The position numbers were made by a program, and so were the translations under genes. From assembly GCF_001050015.1 (NCBI RefSeq), contig NZ_CVTB01000269.1:1-64000 (forward strand): DNA of 64,000 nucleotides, given 5' to 3'. Below the pieces are notes generated by a model that searched no databases, was not told where the DNA came from, and saw only the letters and a program-made list of their open reading frames with translations. The stretch is from Mycolicibacterium malmesburyense. GTDB taxonomy: Bacteria > Actinomycetota > Actinomycetes > Mycobacteriales > Mycobacteriaceae. Shown piece after piece: positions 33,941 through 43,077 of this stretch (position 1 is its first letter; each line of letters opens with the position of its first letter).

Positions 33941-34185
33941 GTTCGTCACATCGCCGGACGGTACCAAACCGTTACCCCCACGGACGCGCCACTTCCGAGC
34001 CGCACTCGATGGCAAACGACCTGCGGAAAAGTCACAGGTTAATTTGTTCGTCACACGCAGACATTTCCCAGAAACACCGCCGCTCTAACGTCCCGATTCG
34101 ACAACCACGCAAAGGTCGGGACTCTCGCACCCGACTCGACGCTCATCGCCGATGTGCGCTGCGGATATATAGGGAAAGGCTGTTC

Positions 34186-35451
34186 ATGCGACTACCACGA
34201 CGGTCCTCGGTGAGACGCTACGCCCTCGTTGCCGGCGGAGTCGTCGCCGCGACGAGCCTGGTGCTGACCGGCTGCGGAAGCAAGGCCACCGAGTCGGATA
34301 CGGCAAACGCCCAATCCTGTGTCGACACATCGGGCCCGACCATCAAAGTGGGTGCGCTGAACTCGTTGTCGGGCACGATGGCCATTTCCGAAGTCACCGT
34401 CCGCCATGCCATCGACCTCGCCGTCGAGCAGATCAACGCGTCCGGCGGTGTGATGGGCAAGCAGATCCAACTCGTGGGTGAGGACGGGGCGTCCGAGCCG
34501 ACGGTGTTCGCGGAGAAGGCCGAGAAGCTGATCAGCAGCGACTGCGTCGCCGCGGTGTTCGGCGGCTGGACGTCGTCGTCGCGCAAGGCCATGCTGCCGG
34601 TCTTCGAAAGCGCCAACTCACTGCTGTACTACCCCGTGCAGTACGAGGGCCTGGAAGCGTCGAAGAACATCTTCTACACCGGCGCCACCACCAACCAGCA
34701 GATCGTGCCCGCGCTGGACTATCTGAAAGAGAAGGGCGTCAAGTCGCTCTACCTGGTCGGCAGCGACTATGTGTTCCCCCAGACGGCCAACCGCATCATC
34801 AAGGCGTATGCGGGAGCCAACGGCATCGAGATCAAGGGCGAGGACTACACGCCGCTGGGGTCGACGGACTTCTCGACCATCGTCAACAAGGTCCGCTCCG
34901 CAGGCGCCGACGCCGTGTTCAACACGCTCAACGGCGATTCCAACGTGGCGTTCTTCCGGGAGTACAAGAACGTCGGCCTGACGCAGGAGGTCATGCCCGT
35001 GGTGTCGGTGTCGATCGCCGAGGAAGAGATCGGCGGCATCGGCATCCAGAACATCACCGGCCAGCTCACCGCCTGGAACTACTACGAGACCGTGGACAAC
35101 CCGGTCAACAAGGCGTTCGTCAAGGCCTACAAGGACAAGTACGGCGCCAACAAGCCGACCTCTGATCCGATGGAGGCCGCCTACGTGTCGGTGTACCTGT
35201 GGAAGAACACCGTCGAGAAAGCGAAGTCGTTCGACGTCAAGGCGATTCAGGACGCTGCGGGCGGTGTGACGTTCGACGCGCCCGAGGGCCTGGTCACCAT
35301 CGACGGCGAGAACCATCACATCACCAAGACCGCTCGCATCGGCGAGATCCGGTCCGACGGGTTGATCTACACGATCTGGGAGTCGCCGGGGCCGATCGAG
35401 CCGGACCCCTATCTCAAGTCGTATCCGTGGGCAGCGGGCCTCTCCAGCTGA
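34186..35451 (+). CDS. urtA: Urea ABC transporter, substrate-binding lipoprotein
   Basis: A 421-residue periplasmic binding protein of the urea/short-chain-amide type. The N-terminus is a lipoprotein signal with lipobox LTGC (Cys30) after a twin-Arg-rich n-region. The fold follows as [36 protein letters not shown], with [17 protein letters not shown] and [14 protein letters not shown] typical of UrtA. It captures urea outside the membrane and hands it to UrtBC. ATG 34186 follows AGGGAAAGG. First gene of the urtABCDE operon, whose coupling is tight downstream. In mycobacteria this operon is normally nitrogen-regulated. Confidence 0.95.
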   Translation: MRLPRRSSVRRYALVAGGVVAATSLVLTGCGSKATESDTANAQSCVDTSGPTIKVGALNSLSGTMAISEVTVRHAIDLAVEQINASGGVMGKQIQLVGEDGASEPTVFAEKAEKLISSDCVAAVFGGWTSSSRKAMLPVFESANSLLYYPVQYEGLEASKNIFYTGATTNQQIVPALDYLKEKGVKSLYLVGSDYVFPQTANRIIKAYAGANGIEIKGEDYTPLGSTDFSTIVNKVRSAGADAVFNTLNGDSNVAFFREYKNVGLTQEVMPVVSVSIAEEEIGGIGIQNITGQLTAWNYYETVDNPVNKAFVKAYKDKYGANKPTSDPMEAAYVSVYLWKNTVEKAKSFDVKAIQDAAGGVTFDAPEGLVTIDGENHHITKTARIGEIRSDGLIYTIWESPGPIEPDPYLKSYPWAAGLSS

Positions 35452-35458
35452 GTCTCGA

Positions 35459-36343
35459 ATGGATGTCCTGATCGGGCAGCTGGCAACGGGATTGAGCCTC
35501 GGCTCGATCCTGTTGCTGGCCGCGCTGGGGTTGTCGCTGACCTTCGGGCAGATGGGCGTCATCAACATGGCGCACGGCGAGTTCATCATGGCCGGCTGCT
35601 ACACCGCCTACGTGGTGCAGCAGATCGTGTCGAGCGCCGGTGCGTCGCTGTTGATCTCGCTGGGCGTCGGGTTCCTGATCGGCGGGGCGATGGGTGCGCT
35701 GCTGGAGACCACGCTCATCCGCCGCATGTACCACCGTCCGCTGGACACCTTGTTGGTCACCTTCGGCGTCGGCCTCATCCTGCAGCAGGTCGCCCGTGAC
35801 GTCTTCGGGGCGCCGGCGGTCAACGTGGTGGCGCCGGTGTGGTTGTCCGGCGGTGTCGAGATCTTCGGCGCTGTGGTGCCCAAGACGCGCATCTTCATCC
35901 TCGTGCTGGCCCTCGCATGCGTCGCCGCGCTGGCCGCCGCGCTCAAGGTGAGCCCGATGGGACGCCGCATCCGGGCCGTCGTACAGAACCGCGACCTCGC
36001 CGAGACCAGCGGAATCTCCTCCCGGAAAACCGACATCACAACGTTTTTCATCGGTTCGGGCCTGGCGGCGGTGGCCGGTGTCGCGTTGACGCTGATCGGT
36101 TCGACCAGCCCGACCATCGGGCAGAGCTATCTGATCGACGCCTTCCTGGTGGTCGTGGTCGGCGGTCTCGGCCAGATCAAGGGCACGGTCATCGCGGCGT
36201 TCGCACTCGGCTTCTTGAACTCGTTCATCGAATACAACACCACCGCATCGCTGGCGAAGGTGATCGTATTCGTGATCATCGTGATCCTCCTGCAGGCTCG
36301 GCCGCAGGGCCTGTTCACAGTGCGGACAAGGAGTCTCGCATGA
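35459..36343 (+). CDS. urtB: Urea ABC transporter permease UrtB
   Basis: A 294-residue LivH-type permease with about eight membrane segments, starting MDVLIGQLATGLSLGSILLL and including LSLTFGQMGVINMAHGEFIMAG, the conserved branched-chain/urea permease loop, and VVVVGGLGQIKGTVIAAF. Together with UrtC it forms the membrane channel. ATG 35459 is 8 bp after the urtA stop. The stop overlaps urtC by 4 bp (ATGA). Some UrtB proteins carry an N-terminal extra domain, and that is absent here. Confidence 0.95.
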   Translation: MDVLIGQLATGLSLGSILLLAALGLSLTFGQMGVINMAHGEFIMAGCYTAYVVQQIVSSAGASLLISLGVGFLIGGAMGALLETTLIRRMYHRPLDTLLVTFGVGLILQQVARDVFGAPAVNVVAPVWLSGGVEIFGAVVPKTRIFILVLALACVAALAAALKVSPMGRRIRAVVQNRDLAETSGISSRKTDITTFFIGSGLAAVAGVALTLIGSTSPTIGQSYLIDAFLVVVVGGLGQIKGTVIAAFALGFLNSFIEYNTTASLAKVIVFVIIVILLQARPQGLFTVRTRSLA

Positions 36344-37458
36344 GAACCTTCGTGGGCCGTTGGCAGACCTGGGCCGGTTTCGCGGTGGCGGCGGTGCTGC
36401 TGTTCGGTGTCGCCCCCGTGGTGCTGTCGGATTTCCGGCTCAGCCTGCTGGGCAAGTTCCTCTGCTTCGCGATCGTCGCGGTCGGCATCGGCTTGGCCTG
36501 GGGCCGTGGCGGAATGCTGGTGTTGGGCCAGGGGGTCTTCTTCGGGCTCGGCGGCTACATGATGGGCATGCATCTCAAGATCGCCGACGCGCAGATCTTC
36601 GGCAACGACGTGCCGGACTTCATGCAGATCGCGGGGGTGCGCGAATTACCCGGGTACTGGCAGCCTTTCGCCTCCCCCGCCTTCACCCTGCTGGCGATCG
36701 TGCTCGTGCCGACGGCGATCGCGGCTGCCCTCGGGTTCGGCGTGTTCAAGCGCCGCGTCAAGGGCGCCTACTTCGCGATCCTGTCCCAGGCGCTGGCCGC
36801 TGCGTTGGCCATCCTGCTCGTCGGGCAGACCAGCCTCGGTGGCAGCAACGGACTCAACAGGTTTCGCACGTTCTTCGGGTTCACCCTGAACGACCCGGCG
36901 AACCGGCGAATGCTGTACTTCATCGCCGCCGGGGTGCTGCTCGCCGTCGTCGCCGTGGTGCGCCAGCTCATGCAGAGCCGCTACGGCGAGCTGCTGGTGG
37001 CGGTTCGCGACGGTGAAGAGCGCGTCCGCTTCCTCGGCTACGACCCGGCGAACATCAAGGTGGTCGCCTACACCGTGGCGGCGCTGTTCGCCAGCATCGC
37101 CGGTGCGCTGTTCGCGCCGATCGTCGGCTTCATCGCACCGTCGCAGGTGGGCATCCTGCCGTCGATCGCGTTTCTGATCGGTGTGGCGATCGGCGGGCGC
37201 ACCACGCTGCTGGGGCCGGTGCTGGGCGCCATCGGCGTGGCGTGGGCGCAAACCCTGTTCTCCGAACGCTTCCCGTCCGAATGGACCTACGCTCAGGGCC
37301 TGCTGTTCATCGTCGTGGTCGGCTTCTTCCCGGCGGGTCTGGCCGGCCTCGGTGTCCTGTTCAAACGGCGCCGCATCCGCCGACCCCGCAAGCCGGACGA
37401 ACCCGCGCCCGAACCGCAGACCGATCCCGACGCCGAGAAAGTGGGCGCAGCGACATGA
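36340..37458 (+). CDS. urtC: Urea ABC transporter permease UrtC
   Basis: A 372-residue LivM-type permease with about nine hydrophobic segments, WGRGGMLVLGQGVFFGLGGYMMGMHLKI and the periplasmic insertion MQIAGVRELPGYWQPF being typical of UrtC. The cytoplasmic coupling loop is RDGEERVRFLGYDPANIKV. The C-terminus is a basic then acidic tail (KRRRIRRPRKPDEPAPEPQ). It overlaps urtB by 4 bp and urtD by 4 bp, so the three genes are translationally coupled. Confidence 0.95.
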   Translation: MRTFVGRWQTWAGFAVAAVLLFGVAPVVLSDFRLSLLGKFLCFAIVAVGIGLAWGRGGMLVLGQGVFFGLGGYMMGMHLKIADAQIFGNDVPDFMQIAGVRELPGYWQPFASPAFTLLAIVLVPTAIAAALGFGVFKRRVKGAYFAILSQALAAALAILLVGQTSLGGSNGLNRFRTFFGFTLNDPANRRMLYFIAAGVLLAVVAVVRQLMQSRYGELLVAVRDGEERVRFLGYDPANIKVVAYTVAALFASIAGALFAPIVGFIAPSQVGILPSIAFLIGVAIGGRTTLLGPVLGAIGVAWAQTLFSERFPSEWTYAQGLLFIVVVGFFPAGLAGLGVLFKRRRIRRPRKPDEPAPEPQTDPDAEKVGAAT

Positions 37459-38270
37459 CCCAGGTGGAACCGGTCGCCGGCGGCAACGTCGGCATGGGCA
37501 CCGAATACCTCGAAGTGCGCGGGCTGACCGTCGATTTCGACGGTTTCAAGGCGGTCAGCGATGTCGACCTGACCCTGTTCCAGGGTGACCTGAGATTTCT
37601 GATCGGGCCGAACGGCGCGGGCAAGACCACCGTGATCGACGCGATCACCGGTCTGGTGAGCGCGACCGGTTCGGTCAACAAGTCCGGTGTTGAACTGCTG
37701 GGCAAGAAGGTGCACCAGATCGCCCGCCTGGGCGTGGGACGCACGTTCCAGACGGCCAGCGTGTTCGAACAGCTGACCGTGCTGCAGAACCTCGACATCG
37801 CCGCGGGTGCGGGCCGGTCGGCGTGGACGCTGCTGCGCCGGCGCAAGGGGGTGCTACCCGCGATCGAAGAGGCGCTCGACACCATCGGTCTGAGCGATCT
37901 GGCCGACAAGCCGGCCGGGGTGCTGGCCCACGGGCAGAAGCAGTGGCTGGAGATCGGCATGCTGCTCGTGCAGAACGCCGACGTGCTGCTGCTCGACGAA
38001 CCGGTAGCGGGCATGAGCCACGAAGAACGCGAGGAGACGGGAAACCTGTTGCGCCGCATCGGTGCCCAGCGCACCGTCGTCGTCGTCGAACACGATATGG
38101 ATTTCATGCGGGCGTTCGCCACGTCGGTGACCGTGCTCGCGCGCGGACAGGTGATCGCCGAGGGATCCGTCGCCGAGGTGCAGACCAACCCCAAAGTGCA
38201 AGAGGTCTATCTCGGCACCGCGGCCGCGGGCACCGCCGATGTGCCCGCCGAACTCGTCGAGGAGTCCTGA
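37455..38270 (+). CDS. urtD: Urea ABC transporter ATP-binding protein UrtD
   Basis: A 271-residue LivG-type ATPase. Walker A is GPNGAGKTTVID, the signature is degenerate (VLAHGQKQWLEIGMLL, with AHGQKQ in place of LSGGQ, normal for UrtD), Walker B is VLLLDEPVAGMSHEE and the switch His is in VVVVEHDMDFM. It powers urea import with UrtE. ATG 37455 overlaps the urtC stop by 4 bp. It ends by overlapping the first base of urtE. Confidence 0.95.
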   Translation: MTQVEPVAGGNVGMGTEYLEVRGLTVDFDGFKAVSDVDLTLFQGDLRFLIGPNGAGKTTVIDAITGLVSATGSVNKSGVELLGKKVHQIARLGVGRTFQTASVFEQLTVLQNLDIAAGAGRSAWTLLRRRKGVLPAIEEALDTIGLSDLADKPAGVLAHGQKQWLEIGMLLVQNADVLLLDEPVAGMSHEEREETGNLLRRIGAQRTVVVVEHDMDFMRAFATSVTVLARGQVIAEGSVAEVQTNPKVQEVYLGTAAAGTADVPAELVEES

Positions 38271-38962
38271 TGCTTTCACTGGTCGAGGTGCGCTGCGGCT
38301 ACGGCCGTTCTGAGGTCATCCACGGGGCCAGCGTCGACGTGCCCTCCGACGGTGTGGCCGCGGTGATGGGGCACAACGGCGCGGGGAAGACCACGCTGCT
38401 GCGGGCCGCGGTCGGATTGCTGAAATGCACTGCGGGCAAGGTGCTCTTCGACGGTGAGGACATCGGCAAGCTGCGGCCGAGCGCACGCGTGGCGCGTGGC
38501 CTGGCCTATGTGCCGCAGGGGCAGCAGTCCTTCGGCCAGCTGACGACGATGGAGAACCTGCAGGTCGTCGCGGACGGCCGCAAGAACGGCAGGCAGCTCA
38601 TCGACGAGCAACTCGACCTGTTCCCCGCCCTGAAGGAATTGTTGACCCGCCGCGCGGGTCTGCTGTCGGGCGGCCAGCGTCAGCAGTTGGCGATCGCCCG
38701 CGCGCTGATCACCACGCCGAAGTGCCTGATCCTCGATGAGCCCACCGAGGGCATCCAGCCGTCGGTGGTCGCGGAGATCGAGGCGGCGATCACGTCGCTG
38801 ACCCAGCGCGGCGGCCTGGGCGTGCTGCTGGTCGAACAGCACATCGGTTTCGCGCTGGAGTCCTCGCAGCACTACTACGTGCTCGAGGCCGGCCGCGTGA
38901 CCTCAGACGGTACGGGCGGTTCGTCGTCGGAGGCCGACGTCCGCGCCGCCATGGCCATCTAA
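38270..38962 (+). CDS. urtE: Urea ABC transporter ATP-binding protein UrtE
   Basis: A 230-residue LivF-type ATPase. Walker A is GHNGAGKTTLLRA, the Q-loop is in VPQGQQSFGQLTTMENL, the signature is LLSGGQRQQLAIARALI, Walker B is CLILDEPTEGIQPSVV and the switch His in VLLVEQHIGFA. ATG 38270 shares its A with the urtD stop. A hairpin starts 8 bp after the stop and probably ends the operon. Confidence 0.95.
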   Translation: MLSLVEVRCGYGRSEVIHGASVDVPSDGVAAVMGHNGAGKTTLLRAAVGLLKCTAGKVLFDGEDIGKLRPSARVARGLAYVPQGQQSFGQLTTMENLQVVADGRKNGRQLIDEQLDLFPALKELLTRRAGLLSGGQRQQLAIARALITTPKCLILDEPTEGIQPSVVAEIEAAITSLTQRGGLGVLLVEQHIGFALESSQHYYVLEAGRVTSDGTGGSSSEADVRAAMAI

Positions 38963-38969
38963 CTCTCAC

Positions 38970-39029
38970 GCGAGCGTGCGTGTTTGCACCCGACACACCG
39001 CGGATTTCCGACAGTTTGCGCACGCTCGC
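38970..39029. terminator. Hairpin downstream of urtE
   Basis: GCGAGCGTGCG (38970-38980) and CGCACGCTCGC (39019-39029) form an 11-bp perfect stem with a 38-nt loop between urtE and the next gene. Partial further pairing is possible between GTTTGCA and the TTTGCG side. No T-run. Another member of the gene-end hairpin set in this window. Confidence 0.5.
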
Positions 39030-39055
39030 GGCCGACGAAGTGGCACAGTGCACCC

Positions 39056-39586
39056 GTGGACACAGCTTCGGGAGCACAGGTACTCGCCGACACCGGTGGC
39101 CTCGTCGTCACCGACGACGGGCGTCGGGTGCTGGTGGTGGACCGAGGCACCGGTCCGCTGACGGTGCTGGCGTTCGTGGTCGGCGTGCTGACGCTCGTGG
39201 TCGGCGGCTTCGGGCTGGCCGCGCTCATCTCCGACGCTCCGTCGCGGCTGGTGGGTGTCGCGTTCCTGGCCGCGGGTGTGGTGCTCGCCGTGGCGGCGTT
39301 CTTCGTCATCCGCAAGATCCGCCGGTACCGCAGCCGACCGCTGCACGACTGCCGACCGGCCGCGGTGCTTGACCGTAAGCTCGGGCTGTTCAGCTACCGG
39401 GGTGGCGCGCTGGTGCAGCTGGATCAGGTGCGGTTCGCCCGCAAGTTCCAGATCGGCTCGAGCTCACCGAAACTCGTCGCACTCACCCCGGGCGGCACGA
39501 AGACGCTCAAGCGCGGCAATCCGTTCGACGGTGGGGTTGGGCATATCGACGAACTCCTGAACTCGGTCGCCCGCGGCTCTGCGTGA
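39056..39586 (+). CDS. Two-TM membrane protein, paralogue 1
   Basis: A 176-residue protein with two adjacent membrane segments (TVLAFVVGVLTLVVGGFGLAALI and LVGVAFLAAGVVLAVAAFFVI) forming a hairpin, and a cytoplasmic domain LDQVRFARKFQIGSSSPKLVALTPGG then GNPFDGGVGHIDELLNS. The start is GTG 39056; a longer frame would run through the upstream hairpin. The C-terminal part aligns with the next protein, so this is a tandem duplication. I do not recognise the family. It overlaps its paralogue by 4 bp (GTGA). Confidence 0.72.
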   Translation: MDTASGAQVLADTGGLVVTDDGRRVLVVDRGTGPLTVLAFVVGVLTLVVGGFGLAALISDAPSRLVGVAFLAAGVVLAVAAFFVIRKIRRYRSRPLHDCRPAAVLDRKLGLFSYRGGALVQLDQVRFARKFQIGSSSPKLVALTPGGTKTLKRGNPFDGGVGHIDELLNSVARGSA

Positions 39587-40128
39587 GCGCACCGCCCGAG
39601 CCGGTACCGCTGGCGGAGCAGGGCGCTGTGGTGGTGGCCGAGCGGGGATTCGAGGTCTTGCTGATCGACCGCGGCCGGGCGCCGACAGAGATGACGGTGC
39701 TGCTGTTGACCATGGCGGCGCTGATCTTCGGCGGCTTCGGCATCGTGTCTGTGTATTACGCGTTCGCGTACTCGATGGTGTGGCCGTCGGCGGCGATCGG
39801 CGCCGCGCTGGTCGTCGTCGGCGCGGTGGCGTTTCGGGCGATGGTCCGCGGCGGCGCCGCGCTTCGGCGCATGCGGATGACACCGTTGCGTGCCTATGCG
39901 CCGGTGGCGGTCTTCGACCGGCGACAGCGGACCTACCGCGACGGCGCGGGTGAGATCGTCGCGCCGCTGAGCCAGGTGCACTTCGAGCGACGATCGCGGA
40001 TGCTGACGTCGAGTTTGGTCGCCGTCACTCCGGCGTCGACGCGAATCCTGATGCGGGGCACTGTGTTCAGCGGCGGTGTCGGGATGCTCGACCGGGTGCT
40101 CGCCGCCGCTGTACGACGACGACCATGA
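39583..40128 (+). CDS. Two-TM membrane protein, paralogue 2
   Basis: A 181-residue protein with the same plan as its upstream neighbour: a short N-terminal domain ending LLIDRGRAP, two membrane segments (MTVLLLTMAALIFGGFGIVSVYY and PSAAIGAALVVVGAVAFRAM), and a C-terminal domain LSQVHFERRSRMLTSSLVAVTPAS then GTVFSGGVGMLDRVL. Shared residues with paralogue 1 include LxQVxF, LVAxTP and GGVGxxDxxL. The start GTG overlaps the previous stop (GTGA). Function unknown; the two probably form a hetero-oligomer. Confidence 0.72.
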   Translation: MSAPPEPVPLAEQGAVVVAERGFEVLLIDRGRAPTEMTVLLLTMAALIFGGFGIVSVYYAFAYSMVWPSAAIGAALVVVGAVAFRAMVRGGAALRRMRMTPLRAYAPVAVFDRRQRTYRDGAGEIVAPLSQVHFERRSRMLTSSLVAVTPASTRILMRGTVFSGGVGMLDRVLAAAVRRRP

Positions 40129-40134
40129 CGCCGG

Positions 40135-41400
40135 TCAGGCGCGGTTGAGGCGGGTCAGCACCTCGGTCAGCACGTCATGCACCGCGACGTCCGTCTGCTG
40201 TCCGGTGGACAGGTTCTTCACGCCGATCGTGCCCGCCTCGATGTCGCGGTCGCCGGCGACCAGCGCCAGCGCCGCCCCCGATCGGTCCGCCGCACGCATC
40301 GCCCCCTTGATCCCGCGGTCGCCGTAGGCCAGGTCGACCCGCACGCCCGCGGCCCGCAGTCGCGCGCCGAGCACGGACAGCGTCATCTTCGCCTGCTCCC
40401 CCAGCGGCACCCCGAAGACATCGACCCGGGCCGTCCCGCCGACGGTCTTTCCCTCGGCCTGCAGCGCCAACAGCGTGCGATCCACACCGAGCCCGAACCC
40501 GATGCCGGACAGGTCTTTTCCGCCGAGTTGCGCCATCAGGCCGTCGTAGCGCCCACCGCCGCCGATGCCCGACTGGGCCCCGAGGCCGTCGTGCACGAAC
40601 TCGAACGTCGTCTTGGTGTAGTAATCGAGCCCCCGCACCATGCGCGGGTTGATGACGTAGGGCACCTCCAACGCGTCGAGATGCGCCAGCACGGTGTCGA
40701 AGTGCTGTTTGGCGACATCCGACAGGTGGTCGATCATCACCGGCGCGTCGGCGGTCATCTCGCGCATCTTCGGTCGCTTGTCGTCGAGCACCCGCAGCGG
40801 GTTCAATTGAGCGCGTCGCTGTGTTTCTTCGTCGAGATCCAGCTTGAACAGGAAGTCCTGCAACAGTTCCCGGTACTGCGGACGGCAGGTCTCGTCGCCC
40901 AGCGAAGTGATCTCGAGACGGAATCCATCGAGCCCCAGCGATCGGAAACCCGCGTCGGCGACCGCGATCACCTCGGCGTCCAGCGCGGGGTCGTCGACGC
41001 CGATGGCCTCCACCCCGACCTGTTGCAGTTGGCGGTAGCGGCCGGCCTGCGGACGTTCATAGCGGAAGAAGGGTCCGGCGTAGCACAGCTTCACCGGCAG
41101 CGGGCCACGGTCCAGGCCGTGCTCGATGACGGCGCGCATCACCCCCGCGGTGCCCTCGGGCCGCAGCGTGACCGATCGGTCGCCGCGGTCGGAGAACGTG
41201 TACATCTCCTTGGACACCACATCGGTCGACTCGCCGACGCCGCGCGCGAACAGCGCGGTGTCCTCGAAGATCGGCAGTTCGACGTCGCCGTATCCGGCCC
41301 GCCGCGCGGTGTCGAGCAGGCCGTCACGCACTCCGACGAATTGCGCCGAGTCGGGCGGCAGGTAGTCCGGGACGCCCTTGGGCGCCTGAAAATCACTCAC
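40135..41400 (-). CDS. hisS: Histidyl-tRNA synthetase
   Basis: A 421-residue class II HisRS. The N-terminal motif 1 region is [26 protein letters not shown], motif 2 contains [21 protein letters not shown] and [18 protein letters not shown], the HisA/HisB boxes are [16 protein letters not shown] and [13 protein letters not shown], and motif 3 is [16 protein letters not shown]-terminal anticodon-binding domain is complete. It matches, from memory, Rv2580c. It is followed 10 bp upstream (minus strand order) by the MBL-fold gene that precedes it in transcription. Confidence 0.97.
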   Translation of the reverse strand: MSDFQAPKGVPDYLPPDSAQFVGVRDGLLDTARRAGYGDVELPIFEDTALFARGVGESTDVVSKEMYTFSDRGDRSVTLRPEGTAGVMRAVIEHGLDRGPLPVKLCYAGPFFRYERPQAGRYRQLQQVGVEAIGVDDPALDAEVIAVADAGFRSLGLDGFRLEITSLGDETCRPQYRELLQDFLFKLDLDEETQRRAQLNPLRVLDDKRPKMREMTADAPVMIDHLSDVAKQHFDTVLAHLDALEVPYVINPRMVRGLDYYTKTTFEFVHDGLGAQSGIGGGGRYDGLMAQLGGKDLSGIGFGLGVDRTLLALQAEGKTVGGTARVDVFGVPLGEQAKMTLSVLGARLRAAGVRVDLAYGDRGIKGAMRAADRSGAALALVAGDRDIEAGTIGVKNLSTGQQTDVAVHDVLTEVLTRLNRA

Positions 41401-41409
41401 ACAAGCTCA

Positions 41410-42096
41410 CTAGGTCAAGCCTTCGAGGAACGGGTTGGTGCGGCGTTCGACGCCGATCGTGGTCTTGGGGCCGTGCCCCGGTAGTACCACGGTGTCGTCG
41501 TCGAGCACCAACAGTTTGTTGACGATCGAGCCGAGCAGGTCCCGACCGCTGCCACCCGGCAGGTCCGTACGGCCCACCGACTGCCGGAACAGGGTATCGC
41601 CGGTGAGCGCGACCGATCCCGGCCCCGAGCCGATGCCCTCGTCGACGCGGAACACCACCGACCCCCGGGTGTGGCCGGGTGTGTGGTCGACGGTGACGGT
41701 GACCCCGCCCAACTCGACCTTGTCGCCGTCCTTGTCGAGTTCGACGACCTGCTTGGGTTCACGGAACAGCGCGCCGAAGGCGGAGCTGGCCAGTCCGCCG
41801 ATGAGGCCCCGTCCGAAGTCCTTGATCGGATCGGTCAGCATGAACCGGTCCTCGGGATGGATGAAGGCCGGGCAGCCGTACATGTCCGCCACCCTCTGCG
41901 CCGACCAGATGTGGTCGATGTGGCCGTGGGTCAACAGCACCGCCGCGGGGGTGAGGCGGTGCTCGTCGAGAATCCGGCGCAACGGCCCCATCGCCCGCTG
42001 GCCGGGGTCGACGACGATGGCGTCGGCTCCGGCCCGCGGGGCCAGCACGTAGCAGTTGCACGCCAACATGCCGGCGGCAAACCCGGTGATGAACAC
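41410..42096 (-). CDS. MBL-fold metallo-hydrolase, glyoxalase II-like (Rv2581c family)
   Basis: A 228-residue glyoxalase II-type hydrolase. The metal motif is in VLLTHGHIDHIWSAQ, with PGHTRGSVVFRV, LTGDTLFRQSVGRTDLPGG and VLPGHGPKTTIG supplying the other ligands. The C-terminal ERRTNPFL end is family-typical. Glyoxalase II proteins hydrolyse thiol esters such as hydroxyacyl-glutathione; in mycobacteria the thiol would be mycothiol, which is inference. GTG 42096 is chosen since it gives VFITGFAAGMLACNCYV, the conserved start of the family. Transcribed ahead of hisS with a 9-bp gap. Confidence 0.9.
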   Translation of the reverse strand: MFITGFAAGMLACNCYVLAPRAGADAIVVDPGQRAMGPLRRILDEHRLTPAAVLLTHGHIDHIWSAQRVADMYGCPAFIHPEDRFMLTDPIKDFGRGLIGGLASSAFGALFREPKQVVELDKDGDKVELGGVTVTVDHTPGHTRGSVVFRVDEGIGSGPGSVALTGDTLFRQSVGRTDLPGGSGRDLLGSIVNKLLVLDDDTVVLPGHGPKTTIGVERRTNPFLEGLT

Positions 42097-42199
42097 GTCG
42101 TCCAGTTTCCCACCACCGGTTGGCGTGGGTCGCGGCGCCACACTCAGAAATGCCTGGCACACTCGTTCCCGATCGACTGACACGAGGAGGACATCAGCG

Positions 42200-43075
42200 G
42201 TGCCGACCAACGAACAGCGGCGGGAGACGGCGAAGCGCAAACTCGAGCGGCAGCTGGAGCGCCGCGCGGAGAAGGCCCGCAAGCGGCGTCTGTACACGAT
42301 CATCGCCTCGGTCGCGGCCGCGATCGTCGTGGTCGCCGCGGTGGTCGCGACCGTCGTCCTCAACAGGGACGACTCCGACAGCCAGACCGCGGCGGCCACC
42401 GATGACGCCTCGCCCACCTCGGCCGCGCCGTCGGCTCCGGGTGCCCTACCCGCGTTCGCGGCACCCGCCGGGCTCGGCGAGAACTGCGAATACCCGGGGT
42501 CGGCGGAAGAGGCCGCCAAGAAGGTCAACCCGCCGCGCAGCGGCAAGGTGCCCACCGACCCCGCCGAAGTCAGCGCCAGCATGTCCACCGACCAGGGCAA
42601 CCTCGGCCTGCTCCTCGACAACGCCAAGGCGCCGTGCACGGTCAACAGCTTCGCCAGCCTCGCCCAGCAGGGTTACTTCGACAACACCCCCTGCCACCGG
42701 CTGACCACCGCCGACATGCTGAAGGTGCTGCAGTGCGGCGATCCGACCGGCAAGGGCACCGGAACCCCGGGATACTCGTTCGCCAACGAGTATCCGACCA
42801 ACCAGTACCAGCCCGACGACCCGAAGCTGCAGGAGGCGGTCACCTATCCGCGCGGCACGCTGGCCATGGCCAACGCCGGCCCGAACACCAACGGCAGCCA
42901 GTTCTTCCTGGTGTACCAGGACTCCAAGCTGCCGCCGAACTACACCGTGTTCGGCCGGGTCGACGACACCGGGCTGGCCACGTTGGACAAGATCGCACAA
43001 GGCGGGGTCGCCGGCGGCGGTCAGGACGGCGCACCGGCCACCCCGGTGATGGTGAAGTCGATCCTGCTGGACTGA
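42200..43075 (+). CDS. ppiB: Cyclophilin-type peptidyl-prolyl isomerase, membrane-anchored (PpiB)
   Basis: A 291-residue protein corresponding, from memory, to Rv2582. A basic cytoplasmic N-terminus (EQRRETAKRKLERQLERRAEKARKRR) is followed by one membrane segment at about 31-54, a Ser/Ala/Pro-rich linker and an external cyclophilin domain. The active site shows TPCHRLTTAD (catalytic Arg in HRL) and NTNGSQFFLVY. It should assist folding of exported proteins. GTG 42200 follows a GAGGAGG ribosome binding site by 9 bp. The next gene is a related cyclophilin starting 3 bp after its stop. Confidence 0.92.
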   Translation: MPTNEQRRETAKRKLERQLERRAEKARKRRLYTIIASVAAAIVVVAAVVATVVLNRDDSDSQTAAATDDASPTSAAPSAPGALPAFAAPAGLGENCEYPGSAEEAAKKVNPPRSGKVPTDPAEVSASMSTDQGNLGLLLDNAKAPCTVNSFASLAQQGYFDNTPCHRLTTADMLKVLQCGDPTGKGTGTPGYSFANEYPTNQYQPDDPKLQEAVTYPRGTLAMANAGPNTNGSQFFLVYQDSKLPPNYTVFGRVDDTGLATLDKIAQGGVAGGGQDGAPATPVMVKSILLD

Positions 43076-43077
43076 CC

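Noticed and set aside
34019..34080. GlnR-type site close to urtA
   Set aside because: Two GTCAC half-sites are present but 19 bp apart, and no GAAAC partner falls at the expected 11-bp steps. Only one weak AC-N9-AC further upstream remains.
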